DNA of 64,000 bases from Diphasiastrum complanatum (taxonomy: Eukaryota > Streptophyta > Lycopodiopsida > Lycopodiales > Lycopodiaceae), in contig MU832567.1 of NCBI GenBank assembly GCA_029204225.1, positions 1 through 64,000 of the forward strand, in the 5' to 3' direction. This document shows, in pieces, positions 48,410-64,000 of the stretch. Within the stretch, counting starts at the first letter, position 1. Every line of letters begins with the position of its first letter. Position numbers and translations under genes: made by a program. The notes under the pieces were generated by a model. The model did not search any database, was not told where the DNA came from, and saw only the letters and a list, made by a program, of their open reading frames with translations.

Positions 48410-48619
48410 ATCAATGTTGTTGTTTTTCTTTCTCACTCACACACACACACACATACCACAAGCGCACTTGCACATACACGTGCATGCCAAACGCACACGC
48501 GCGCGCACACACACCCTCTCTCTCTCATGCATTCATAGTTTCCCTCTTTCAATGTTGTTTTTCTTTCTCACTCACACACTCACACACAAGCGCACTTGCA
48601 CACTCATGCCACACACACA

Positions 48620-48655
<36 letters not shown>

Positions 48656-48690
48656 CATTCGTAGTTTCCCTCTTTCTATCAAGCGTCATG
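48410..48690. repeat. Tandem duplication with CA/CT microsatellites
   Basis: Two adjacent units of about 140 bp, each running AATGTTGTTTTTCTTTCTCA, CA-rich run, AGCGCACTTGCACA, CA run, CT run, CAT(g/a)CATTC(a/g)TAGTTTCC. The second unit has the longer CT tract (about 48620-48652). It lies 500-780 bp upstream of the RPN7 start. Confidence 0.9.
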
Positions 48691-48895
48691 ATCCACTTGT
48701 TGAAATAGTGTAGCCCCAACAAAAGAACAAAATTGGGAAAGCCAAGACTCTCCCCTTGATAGCTACGTTTGAAAAACCTAAACAGGCTGACAACTATGAC
48801 AACTATGATGTAGCCATATCATACGTCCCTTCGCTCGTGTAGCTCGAGATATGGTTGGTCACTTCACTTCACCGTCGCCCTCTTTATGATTGCCA

Positions 48896-48904
48896 TATAT
48901 ATGT
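48896..48904 (+). promoter_or_regulatory. Candidate TATA box for RPN7
   Basis: CATATATATG about 290 bp upstream of the RPN7 start codon, followed by AAGTCTCCACCTC. The distance is compatible with a 5' leader of about 250 bp, but there is no direct evidence for the transcription start. Confidence 0.3.
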
Positions 48905-49135
48905 AAAGTCTCCACCTCATAACTTTACTCTATACCCAAAAGCCATGAATGAATACAAAGACATGGGGGAGGGTGAGCATAGTGGAAAATAGTTGCACAT
49001 GCCCCCACACATACATCATATGTAAAGGGCACTCTGATGGAATGCCAAAAGGGTTTGTTAGGGCACGAAAGGAATATTTACCTTGGAAGAGAGTTCGGTT
49101 CTCGCAATGCCTCCCTCATAAGACAAGCTAAAAAG

Positions 49136-49144
49136 CGAGAGAGC

Positions 49145-49179
<35 letters not shown>

Positions 49180-49194
49180 GAGCGAGCGAGCGAG
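49136..49194 (+). repeat. GA-rich tract in the RPN7 leader
   Basis: A run of GA dinucleotides with GAGC interruptions ends directly at the ATG. Such GAGA tracts are common in plant 5' leaders and can influence transcription start or translation. Its last part (GAGCGAGCGAG) sits just before the start codon. Confidence 0.85.
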
Positions 49195-55172
<5,978 letters not shown>

Positions 55173-55257
55173 GTAAACCCATGTGGGCCAGATTTTTTCT
55201 GTGTATTCAATTTCTGGTTTTGCTATTCCTGCATGATATTGGTCTTGTTGACATAGT

Positions 55258-55325
55258 TGGTTTCTAGATACTTTACTTGAAGGGAAGTCGGTTTCTAGAT
55301 AACTTTTACTTGAAGGGAAATCTTT
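55258..55325. repeat. 36-bp tandem duplication
   Basis: GGTTTCTAGATACTTTACTT and GGTTTCTAGATAACTTTTAC each run on through TTGAAGGGAA; two copies side by side. Confidence 0.85.
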
Positions 55326-57442
55326 AAGTGTCATAGTTTCAACATCATGCCATATGATGTTTGTTCCACCAATTATGATCACACGATAGTCAATCGCATG
55401 CACAGTGGTTAAGTTTTTTTATTTAGTGTTGATAGCTTTGAGCAATCAATTGCAGAGACTAAGGGAGAATCAATCATGGATACATATTATGCAGTTATCG
55501 GTGCCATGGACAATAATTTAGGCCCTTGGGACCCACAATATGTTAGCTATATTTTTGGAATTTCGATTCTTGGGGAGTCATTCGCATGCCTAGTACATTA
55601 TAAAGCAGGCCTTATGAAGTTGATCAACCTAAAGATTAGGTTTCAAGCATTTGGTCCAAATAATTTGAATTGTTTTTTTAAATATATAAATAGCTGTGAT
55701 CTTTAGGCGATATTGTCAAAGATTCAAAAACACTATCGAGTTAGAGTAGCGCTCACTAGCATTGAGGAGAAGCTATAGTTAGATATTGGATAATTGACTT
55801 GGGGAACCTTTAGATTCATCATTTTGTCAAACATTTGTGAGTTGTACGCATTGCAAGTTTAGTACATCAAAAACCTCAAGTAGCATGACCTCTACTTTGT
55901 TGGGAAATTTTATCCATTTTATTGATCCAAATTGTTCATTTTCTTCATAGCTTAGTGGTGATTTACCACTAAAACTGTTTGATACATCTCTAAACTTCTT
56001 CGTTGCTTTCACGTTTAGGGCCTAAAAACAAGCCTACAATTTTCTTACATTTGGCTCACAAATTGGTTGTAGATTACTTTTGAAAGTTTCATATATGTTT
56101 GGTGATTCAACACACCTCGGATGATTTAATTTGTGACCTCCAATTGGCTTAAATCTTTTGTAACAACTTCCACCCGTTTACTCTAGTTTCGAAATGAGCT
56201 ACTACTTTTAAGATGCCTGCTACTTATAGCCTTCTGTGACTTTCTCAATTGACAATTCTCATGCATATTAAGCCTGGCTTATGAAGCCCAAACAAAGGCC
56301 TCTCAACCAGAGTCGTATCATTTGGATTTGATTCTGACCATATGAATGGGAAAATTTATTCACCAACTCAAATTGTAAGCTCTATTATTTTTTTTCAATC
56401 ACTACACTCTAGCTTGCCTTTTTCCTAGAGCATGCTTGTTCCATGTTCTCATTCGTGTCCTTACATATAATGTTTACACTGTCCCTTGACAAGTCAGTTG
56501 AGTTTAGTTCATTTCTCCTACTATTGCAAGATTCTCTAGAATTTCTGATAAAGTTTCCATTAAGGATATTCTCAAGTCAAGGAAACTATTACGTATGCTT
56601 ATTGTTCAATAATAGTAGCAGAATCCTCATCAGGACCAAGGAAAAACACATTGCACTAACAAAAAAGATTATTGGATATGTCAACGTCCAATGTTGTACA
56701 TCTATATTCACAAGCGATAGAGATATCAATGATGCAATAAGGATGATCAAGATCTATGAGCAGGTTCCCAGATCTTGGGCCTTTTATCATTAAAACTTGC
56801 AGCATGAAGACAACAACATCAAAGCAAGATTGAGGATTTAAGACAAAACTCTATTGCAGTGACCAATCAATCGTGCTATGGACTAAGTGAAGCCTTCTTA
56901 GAGCAAGTTACAATAGAAAATATTCAAATTAGCCTTCATTAAAAAATTTCATTTTGAAAAGGACCCATTTATTTAGTACTTATCTTTAAAGTCTGTCCCA
57001 ATTTTTCAAGGCCTTGTCCATTGGTAGTTTCTTGTAGAAAATTAGAAAACATAGTGATAAAATCACACGGAGACGATGGCTGTTTTTAAGATTTGACTCA
57101 TAGTTGCATTGCGTTTCTAGAAACGTTTCCAAAAATGAGTTCATAAACGAGTTGCGTTTTTGAACTACTTTATGATTTGGGGCATCATTTCTCAGAAACG
57201 TTTTTATTTTTATTTTTTTAATTTTAATTTTTTGATTTTTGTGGGATTGGTTGGCTACGCGGTGGGATTGGTTGGCTATTTTTTGAATTAAATCAATTTT
57301 TATTTTATTTTTGTGGGCAATATGGGTATCAAATTAAAGCATTAATTAAGGGCAGTACATTTATGTAGGTTGCCGAATGTTTCGGGTACAGTGTGGTCCA
57401 GTTTAGGTGCATCAATTCCTACTGGATTCTGTCAATCCCTAT

Positions 57443-58179
57443 CATTCCCAGAACCGTGGGTCCTGGGAACCGTGGTATGGTTCATCTAAATAATTGATGA
57501 ACCACGGTTCATCTAATTTAGATGAAGCGTGGTATGGTTCATCTAAATTAATTAATTGATTTCCCCGCCAAAACCCCTCAATGCTCATTTTTGTCCCTCA
57601 TTTCACATTTGGGAATCATTGAGCCAGCTAATCATATATGATGCATCAGATCCATTGTTGCCCGTTCCAGAACTGAACGTGGAATTTTTTTAGTATGTAT
57701 TGCTTTTTGTTTGTTTTTTATAAAAGTGCAGATCCAGTAGGAGTCAACGACCAACCAAATTGACTCGCATTTGATTTTGGCTTGTAAACTGACGGGCATC
57801 TTCAGTTGGAGTTGGCAATAAACTGACGCGCATCTGAATTTTTGCAAAAATGGCAATGGCTGCATGATTTTCTGTGAAAAACATGGCAATACTTTCCATA
57901 GTGTTTTTTGCAAAAATGGTGATGCATGCATGATTCACTATGAAAAACATCACAGTACTGACCTGTTTCCAGAGTACGCACTTATTGCAAAGATCACTGT
58001 TAGATTCACTAACTACAAATCTGCTTTTTCTGGCATTTTTTTGGCTATTTTTGGGGGTGGGACAAAATAATAATAATTAATTAACTAATTAATGGTTCAC
58101 CACGGTTCCAGGTTAAAATATCTGAGAACCGTACGGTTCTCAGAACCGTGGTGAACCGCCCACGTTCATTAATTCTATG
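57443..58179. mobile_element. Non-autonomous insertion with 8-bp target duplication (hAT-like)
   Basis: Flanked by identical ATCCCTAT at 57435-57442 and 58180-58187. The termini start CATTCCC (left) and, reverse-complemented, CATAGAATT (right). Subterminal GAACCGTGG/CCACGGTTC motifs are repeated in both directions at both ends. An 8-bp duplication is the hAT signature. There is no transposase, so it would need proteins from another element. Confidence 0.6.
58122..58143. repeat. Perfect 22-bp palindrome
   Basis: CTGAGAACCGT followed immediately by its reverse complement. It lies in the right subterminal region of the hAT-like insertion, where transposases often bind. Confidence 0.95.
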
Positions 58180-58609
58180 ATCCCTATTGATTTTTTAATA
58201 TCTATTTTCTTTTCCAGAGATTATGAATCCAGAAACGAGTTCCTGAGAAACACATTTCTAGAAACGCTTTTCTCCAGAAATGCGTTTCTGTGCAACTATG
58301 AAATTTTGTCTAGATAGGAGCTATGTGGGATTGGTTGGCTATGCGGGGATACAAAAATCTCCAGAATCAGAGATCTATGTGTGAAGAGATTCTTTTAAAG
58401 TAGGCAGTTTTTTCCGTAAGTACTGATTTTTCAGATTTAAGGGCATTTTGAACCATTTTAGAGGCCATTGCTTCAAATTGCGATAAATTATCAACCATAA
58501 CTTGGATTGAGAATTGTCAAATTGCAACAAATTTTCCATTTTTGCAGTCATTTTTGCTATCCAGAGTCATCTAAGTGCATTACTGGCTACTTTGAGTGAG
58601 AGTGTCCTT

Positions 58610-58838
58610 AACGAATTTGGCAAGCTAGGAGTCGGAAACTATGTAGTATGGAAATTTTGATGGAAAAACAGTTCTGAGAAATTGTGACTGGTGAAGAAAC
58701 TTGGCCTATCATAGAGGAGGATCAACGAGCATTTGACAAGAGGAGTTAGAAAGCTCAAAATGTGATCAACTTGTGGGTCAAGGATGCCATAATTCCCTAT
58801 ATTACGGATGTCGAAGGACCGAAGGAAGCTTGGGCTTG
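58610..58838 (+). pseudogene. Copia gag fragment
   Basis: Shifting frames read NYVVWKF, then EIVTGEETWPIIEEDQRAFD and NLWVKDAIIPYITDVEGPKE, then AWA. This is the N-terminal copia gag pattern (SNYxxWK, later VKDxxxPYIxD, EAW). At least two stops and one frameshift. It is on the strand opposite to element E and so is separate from it. GC-rich DNA with C and G runs follows at 58870-58945. Confidence 0.6.
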
Positions 58839-59142
58839 AGACAACAAACACTCCCCTTTGTTTTGTGAAGCCTACAGCCGCGGCTGTGGCTGCGCGCCCC
58901 CCCAGCCCGCGTGCTGCAGGGTGAGGCTTTTAAGGGGGGGGGAGGGGTTACATTATAGTACCCCGTACCTCGTGTAATATTCAATGGAAGGGGAGGCAAC
59001 GTTCCTCCGCACAGCCCTTCTTTTGAATGCTTGAATTTAAACTTTACTTAAAGTTTAAGAATTAAAACTCTAAGTTGTGAAGAATATAAGAAGACAAACT
59101 TATTATTAAACTTCAAAGCTTGTTAAGCTTGAAAGAAATCTT

Positions 59143-59806
59143 TGGCAGTTCTGATTTTTTTCCTTCTGTGGTTCGTACTTTCTCCTCCTCCCTTTTGTAG
59201 AAAATTTTGTTTTGTTTGTTTTCCGGATCCTAAGCAAGCGACTACAGATCACACACAGATCATGACAGAATCAGTCGAGAAGACGACGCGAACGATGAGG
59301 TGGAGAAGAGAACGACTGTATTTTCTGTTTTACGTTTTCCAGTGAGTTGGTTAGTGTCTCGCTCGTTGGCGGCCTGACGCTCACCTCAGTCGCTGTGTTC
59401 TGCTCGTTGGCAGACTTTCATGCACAGCTCTACTCTCTAGCTTTCTTTTCGTTCTCTCTATCATCTCTATCAAAAATGCGTATTTATCTCCACTGTGTGG
59501 AGTTTACAAGATAATTTATCAGAGGATTACAAGACAAGTTAATGTTAATCAACTAGTTAGTTATTCTCTGTTATCGCTGTCTTTTTCAGCTGAGCATGAA
59601 GTACATACACCACGCTCGTCGAGCTGCCAGTTGGCAGCGTGAATTGTTTTCTTTCGTTTCGTGTCTTCCTCCAATGTGTTTCGTCACCTAGTCGTCGGGC
59701 CGAATCTCGAATACTTTTCTTTCGGTCTTCGGCGTATGTTTGCCCTTCACTTTGTTTCGCTTCATCACCTTTGCGACAAAGTTGTAGGAGTTCACAATTT
59801 CTGACA
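59143..59806 (-). mobile_element. 3' LTR of copia element E (limits inferred)
   Basis: In minus orientation it starts TGTCAGAAATTG directly after a polypurine tract AAGAGGGAG (about 59807-59816). It could end CAGAACTGCCA at 59143, giving TG..CA ends and about 664 bp. The inner end cannot be checked because the 5' LTR is outside the window. Part of it matches the older tail at 29.3-29.6 kb. Confidence 0.6.
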
Positions 59807-59839
59807 CTCCCTCTTGAACCTTGCAACTTTGTATATTTA

Positions 59840-60595
59840 ATCCAATTGCTTTTCTTTGCCTTGTGAAGAGTGGTTTGTCGAGCGGCTTCGTGAGCAAACA
59901 TGTCTTCAGTTTTTATGTATTGAACCTTGAGCTCTCCTTTCGAGATCAAGTCTCGAATATGGTGGTACTTCACAGGTATGTGTTTTGTCTTTGAATGGAA
60001 AACAGGATCTTGGGACAGATATATGGCACTTTGAGAATCCATCATCATCGTGCATGGTTCTCTTTGTGGTATGTCAACTGCTTTTTAACATCATTTGCAA
60101 CCATACTACCTCGTTCGCCATCTTTAAAGCTGCGACATATTCAGCTTCGCATGAGGATTGAGCCACCAAGGTTTGTTTCTTGCATGTCCAACTGATTGTT
60201 GCTCCGCATGCAATCGAACATCCTCCTGTCACGGACTTGCTGTCGTCTTTGCAGCTCGCCCAACTTGCATCACTGTAGTGTTGCAGCTCGAATCCTTTGC
60301 CTTCTTTGTCTGCTCTGTAGGTTAATCCCATGATTGGGTACCCTTAGATATTGCAGAATTCGTTTTGCCATTTGCCAATGTGCTATGCCAGGATTCGAAG
60401 AGAATTGGCTTAAAGCATAGACAGAGAAGGCCAAATCGGGTCTGGTACAGATTGTGAGGTACATTAGACTACCGATCAGGTTTTGGTAGGGTATGCCTTC
60501 CATTTTCTGTCTCTCCTCGTCTGTGTTCGGGCAGTTCTGCTTCGTCAATCTGGCTCCAGCTATCATTGGTGTGGCCTTTTCTTTGCAGTCCATCG
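59840..60595 (-). pseudogene. Copia element E: RNase H and connection domain
   Basis: From 60593: YQNLIGSLMYLTICTRPDLA and HWQMAKRILQYL. After a frameshift at about 60330: HYSDASWASCKDDSKSVTGG, AQSSCEAEYVAAL and, after another near 60060, MDSQSAIYLSQDPVFHSKTK. VKYHHIRDLISKGELKV follows. The D, E, D residues of RNase H are present. The C-terminal ADxxTKxL motif is altered by a frameshift (FAHEAARQTTL in this frame; MLTKPLDKPLF in the next). Confidence 0.88.
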
Positions 60596-61330
60596 TTCAG
60601 TACTGCTTCAGCACTTTCTCGGTGTACTGTGACTGACTCAGATGCATTTCTCTTCTCATTCGATTTCTTCTAATCTCCAGCTCAAGGCATTTTGTTGCTT
60701 CTCCTAGATCTGTGATTTCATAACTTTAGAAATTTGACTCTTCATTTCCTTGATTAGCATCAAGGAATTTCCTATCATTAGGGAGTCATCTACAAATATA
60801 GTCAGAATCACAAAATTTCTTCCTACTTCGCTTATATAGACATTACAGTCTGGTTGTGTAGGAATGTAATCTAGAGACTTCAGAAGACTATCGATCTTCT
60901 TATACCAAGATCGTGATGCCTGCTTTAGACCATAAATGCATCGTTGCAACTGACAAACATATTGTCGATTGTCGGGGTCTTCGAATCCTTCAGGCTGCTT
61001 CATGAAGATTTCTTCCTCTAGATCTCCGTGGAGAAAGGCTGTCTTTACATCAATCTGGTGAATTTCTAGATTGTATTGAGTTGCGTATGCAAGGAGCAGT
61101 CGAATGCTTGTCATTTTCACCATTGGTGAATACGTATCGAAGTAATCGACGCCGTACCTTTGTGTGTAGCCTTTCGCGACAAGCCTTGCTTTGTATCGTC
61201 CGACAATGCCATCTGATTTGATTTTTCTTTTGTAGACCCATTTGCAGTCGACGATCTTTTTATTTTTGTGCAGTGGCTCTAGTGTCCATGCCTCGTTTTG
61301 CCTCATTGATTCGATTTCTTCTGACATCGC
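60596..61330 (-). pseudogene. Copia element E: reverse transcriptase
   Basis: From 61327: ESMRQNEAWTLEPLHKNKKI, DCKWVYKRKIKSDGIVGRYK, HQIDVKTAFLHGDLEEEIFM, CIYGLKQASRSWYKKI and the catalytic FVDDSLMIGNS. The active-site aspartates are intact over a 207-codon frame. It ends after a duplicated SQI.KVMKSQI phrase at 60704, beyond which the frame shifts into the RNase H part. Confidence 0.9.
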
Positions 61331-62015
61331 CTGCTTCCAGAATTCACCTTCTGGACTCTGGATAGCTTCTTGATATGTTGTTGGCTCTTCAGTGAAGCTG
61401 CAGTATTCGAACTTTGTTTCTTCGCTCCATTGAAGGTTGTCAGTGTATCGTTCTGGAGGTCTTCTTTGTCTTGTCGACCTTCTGGGTTCGATTCGTCGCT
61501 GCTCGAATGTTTCTTCTTTGTCGGGTTGATCTTCGGCTTCCTGCTGCTCTGGGGTATGGGACTCAACATGTTGATTTGATGTTTGCCCTTAATCTCCCTC
61601 TTGAATCGGCAGTAGTTTGAAGATCTAATGCCCCTTTTCTTCCTTTAATCCAGGGAATGTGGACTCGTCGAACTTCACATCTCTACTCGACACAACTTTT
61701 TTTGTGGTTGAGTTGTAGAGTCTGTAGACTTGTGATCCGTTCGAGTATCCGACCATGATTGTCTGCTCTGACTTTTCGTCGAGCTTGCTTCTTTGTTCCT
61801 TTGGTATGTGTTTGTATGCTGCACATCCGAATACATGCACATATGACAGATCAGGCTTTCTACCTGTCCACATTTCGTACGGTGTTTTGTTTTCCAGGGC
61901 TGTCGTTGTTGATCTGTTCTGCAGGTGTACCCTTGCAGCTACTGCCTCAGCCCAAAATTGACTCGGCAATCGAGCCTATGCCATCATGCATCTGGCTCCT
62001 TCGACTAGTGTCCTG
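61331..62015 (-). pseudogene. Copia element E: integrase C-terminal part
   Basis: From about 62015: RTLVEGARCMMA, a stop at about 61978, then PSQFWAEAVAARVHLQNRS, YVHVFGCAAYKHIPKEQRSK, MVGYSNGSQVYRLYN and SSRDVKFDESTF. The hydrophilic linker at 61303-61569 (KKHSSSDESNPEGRQDKED) leads to the reverse transcriptase. Its upstream half lies at 62833-63240, separated by the 62021-62827 insertion. Confidence 0.85.
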
Positions 62016-62020
62016 TTTCT

Positions 62021-62827
62021 TGTTAGCAACTGTGCTAACACAGAGAAAATAAAAAAATAATAATAAAACTCCGTGGCATGTGTTTTGTAAGACCACGTAT
62101 GAGTATCTGTCAATAAACTTCAAGCCATGGCATGTGAGTAGAAGCTTAAATATTAATAAAATAGCTTAAACTTAGATTTAGAACTTAGACTTAGGAAACT
62201 TAAGATTAGAAATATTTTATCTTAAGTTTTTCTAAGTTAAGAAATTTGAAGTTCTAAATCCTAAGTTAGAAGTTCTTGAAAAGCTAGAAATAGATTAATC
62301 CCATAAGTTAGTAGACACTTATGGAAGACCCTCCTTGCCATTAAAGGAGAGGTATTTTGCATTGTAACCAACACTTTTGAGATTAAGCTATCTTGCTCTC
62401 TATTTTGGAGAATTATCATTCTATGTCATTTGTGTTCCCTTTGGAAAGGTGCATAGCTTGACGGAAGGTGCTCAGGCCTCCTCTTGCCTCCTGTTCATCG
62501 GTTTATTGTGACATGTTCTTTATGGCTTATTTGCTTAATATTAGCCGCAATATTATTTTATTACCCTTTGGGTGTTAAGTAGAATTTAGATTAAACACCT
62601 TGCTAGTTGGGTAAGCCTTAGCAAGGGTTTGTATTTTGTCACCTTAGAAAGTTTCATTTCCGTTTTGAGCACTAGTTGGGTAAGCCTTAGTGCTTCCGTC
62701 ATTACTTCTTAGTTTCGCATTTCTGTTTGAACCTTGGTAGAACTTAAAAAGTGGACGAATCTCTACATCCCTATACTACACCTGTAAATAGATCTAGCCA
62801 CCGCACACACTAGAAATATTTCCAACA
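62021..62827. mobile_element. 807-bp solo-LTR-like insertion in element E
   Basis: Flanked by identical TTTCT at 62016-62020 and 62828-62832. The ends are TGTTAGCA..TTCCAACA, so TG..CA as in LTRs. It splits the integrase frame of E exactly: GVIERRN on one side and RTLVEGAR on the other rejoin when the insertion and one duplication are ignored. There is no coding frame inside, so a solo LTR is most likely. The left end is itself a palindrome, TGTTAGCA-ACTG-TGCTAACA. Its direction is unclear; plus orientation is favoured by the late CTTGGTAGAACTTAAAAAGT tail. Confidence 0.85.
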
Positions 62828-62832
62828 TTTCT

Positions 62833-63260
62833 TCTTTCTATGACACCATTATATTTGAGTGTATACGCAGGAGTGAATCGATGCTCTATTCCTTGTTCTT
62901 GGCAGAATCTTGAAAATTCTGTGCTCTTGTACTCACCTCCATTATCAGACCTGATAATCTGAATCTTCTTTGAGGTGTCTTTCTGCGAATGCCACGAACT
63001 TCTTGAAAGAGTCAAACACTTCAAATTTTTTCTTCAAGAAATAGATCGTTGTCATCCGGCTGTAGTCATCAATGAACGTCAGGAAAAACCTCGATCCTGA
63101 GAGTGAATCAACTTTCATCGGCCCACAGACATATGAGTGGACGAGCTCAAGAACTTCTTTAGCTTTTCTTCCTTCGTGCACGAATGGATTCCGATGTTGT
63201 TTCCCTTTCTGACAGGCTTTGCAGAACTCAATATCGGGTCTGGATATTTAAGGACATAGT
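62833..63260 (-). pseudogene. Copia element E: integrase N-terminal part
   Basis: From 63181: EVLELVHSYVCGPMKVDSLS, where the first catalytic position is Tyr instead of Asp; TFIDDYSRMTTIYFLKKK. After a frameshift near 62980: IIRSDNGGEYKSTEFSRF (second Asp kept) and YNGVIERRN (Glu kept). The coding then meets the insertion. Upstream, FCKACQKGKQH-like residues around 63200-63230 form the zinc-site Cys pair. Confidence 0.85.
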
Positions 63261-63443
63261 TATGTCCTTCTTGCTCATGTCGTAGAGGCTCCTCATGTTC
63301 AGATGATACATTCTTCTGTGCTAGAGTTGATCTGCGTTTTCTGATGCATTTAGTATGCTATTAGAATTGCTGATTATCTTGGTTTTGGTAAAGATTGTTT
63401 TCTCTGCATCCAACTGTCAACAACTTGTTTGTTGTTTTCTCGA

Positions 63444-64000
63444 TCATCCGCATACATTGTCATCGAATATAACTCGTATTCCAAGATTTGCCATCTTGGA
63501 GACTGATAGTAGGTCTTTTCTTAATGAGGGTACATAGAGTGCTCCTGACAGCTCTGCTTGTCCCGACAGTGTTCGTAGTTGTAGAGTTTCGACGCTCTTG
63601 ACATCGTGTCGGCTCCCATCGCCTAGAATCACTGCTCTGTTGTTTTCGAGTTCTCTGTAGTCGATCAAGATTCTTTTGTTGCAAGTGATATCAATGACTA
63701 CATCGCAGTCTTGTTCAGTGTAGCTTGTTGAGGCTTCATCGAATATCGTGAAGGCCTCATCGCTTTTGTCTGCATCCTTCAACGACTCTGCAACATTCGC
63801 CTTATCAGCTTTGTTTTTTCTTTTCGGGTTGAATCTACAATCGTATGCAGAGTGTTCTATTGTCGAGTTAAACCAACCTTTGTTGGCTGCGTGTCCCGGC
63901 TTGTGACAGTGATCACAGGAGGATGTTTGTTGCTTGTCGTTGCCTCTGCTCGAAGACTTTGTATTCGCCTTGTCGAATCTGGGTCTGGGTTTGTTCTTCT
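63444..64000 (-). pseudogene. Copia element E: zinc knuckle, protease, pre-integrase (runs off the window)
   Basis: Reading minus from 64000: KNKPRPRFDKANTKSSSRGN, then the CCHC knuckle CDHCHKPGH with the last Cys replaced (AANKGW). The protease region follows at 63700 (DVVIDITCNKRILIDYRELE), where the usual DSG reads DIT. VILGDGSRHDV and SLRKDLLSVSKMA continue to a stop at 63444. Gag and the 5' LTR lie beyond 64000. Confidence 0.8.

Larger units (their letters stand above)
57099..58300. mobile_element. MITE-like element with CATAGTTGCA termini
   Basis: The left end CATAGTTGCATTGCGTTTCT (57099) and the right end, reverse-complemented, CATAGTTGCACAGAAACGC (58300), form an imperfect terminal inverted repeat rich in AGAAACG/CGTTTCT. 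No coding frame lies inside. The flanks, ATTTGACT on the left and ATTTTGTCT on the right, are similar but not identical. A GTGGGATTGGTTGGCTA phrase occurs twice inside (57240, 57261) and once just outside (58325). The element carries the 57443-58179 insertion. Confidence 0.5.
55173..64000 (+). other. RPN7 intron 4, at least 8.8 kb, open at the window end
   Basis: Starts GTAAAC after exon 4 and continues to the window end because no later RPN7 exon is visible. It contains a 36-bp tandem duplication (55258-55325), nested MITE-like elements (57.1-58.3 kb), a copia gag fragment (58.6 kb), and copia element E with its own insertion. An alternative is that the gene is broken here and the rest is lost. 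Confidence 0.65.

Noticed and set aside
55476-56793. Open frames at 55476-55706 and 56443-56793 as further RPN7 exons
   Set aside because: Neither contains RPN7 landmarks (GGDW, NRLKVYEG, PCI domain), and the phase after exon 4 does not fit.

Overview
The window is plant nuclear DNA dominated by transposable elements, with one confident host gene. The evidence is: at least five Ty1/copia elements whose primer-binding sites match plant initiator tRNA-Met; a CACTA (En/Spm, TNP2-type) transposase remnant; Ty3/gypsy-type remnants; long CT/GA microsatellites; and a spliced gene for the 26S proteasome lid subunit RPN7. RPN7 has introns of about 5.2 kb and more than 8.8 kb, filled with transposons. 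Large TE-filled introns and a DUF7869-like gene make me lean towards a non-angiosperm plant (fern, gymnosperm or similar), but this is a weak inference.

Layout. 1-1.8 kb: two oppositely oriented copies of one LTR flank a gypsy-type primer-binding site and a 25-bp minisatellite. 1.8-7.3 kb: no recognised gene, apart from one exon-like ORF at 5.2-5.5 kb followed by very AT-rich DNA. 7.3-8.3 kb: decayed gag. 8.4-10.2 kb: CACTA transposase remnant on the minus strand. 11.5-25.8 kb: a rearranged block of three copia elements. Element A (LTRs at 11536-11811 and 24227-24502, flanked by the same 5-bp target duplication) is split so that its 3' part is inverted 10 kb away. Element B is cut into three pieces at the same junctions. 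Element C lies between them, together with CT microsatellites and a dispersed 270-bp repeat. 25.8-32.8 kb: mostly intergenic, with a decayed LTR tail and a tRNA-like sequence.

32.9-46.3 kb: two decayed copies of an unrecognised multi-exon, transposase-like gene (family X), a copia element D between them, a related solo LTR, and a DUF7869-like gene (44.5-46.3 kb). This block is the best candidate for something poorly described. 46.3-48.9 kb: intergenic DNA upstream of RPN7.

49.2-64 kb: RPN7 exons 1-4 (plus strand), then the start of a very long intron 4. The introns carry a GC-rich 185-bp insertion, a perfect hairpin, GT/GA microsatellites, nested MITE-like elements, a copia gag fragment, and copia element E (minus strand, running off the window). 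E is itself interrupted by an 807-bp solo-LTR-like insertion with a perfect 5-bp target duplication.

Almost every TE reading frame is broken by stops, frameshifts or lost catalytic residues. RPN7 exons 1-4 are uninterrupted and have correct splice phases. All statements rest on reading the sequence and on remembered family knowledge; no database search was run.
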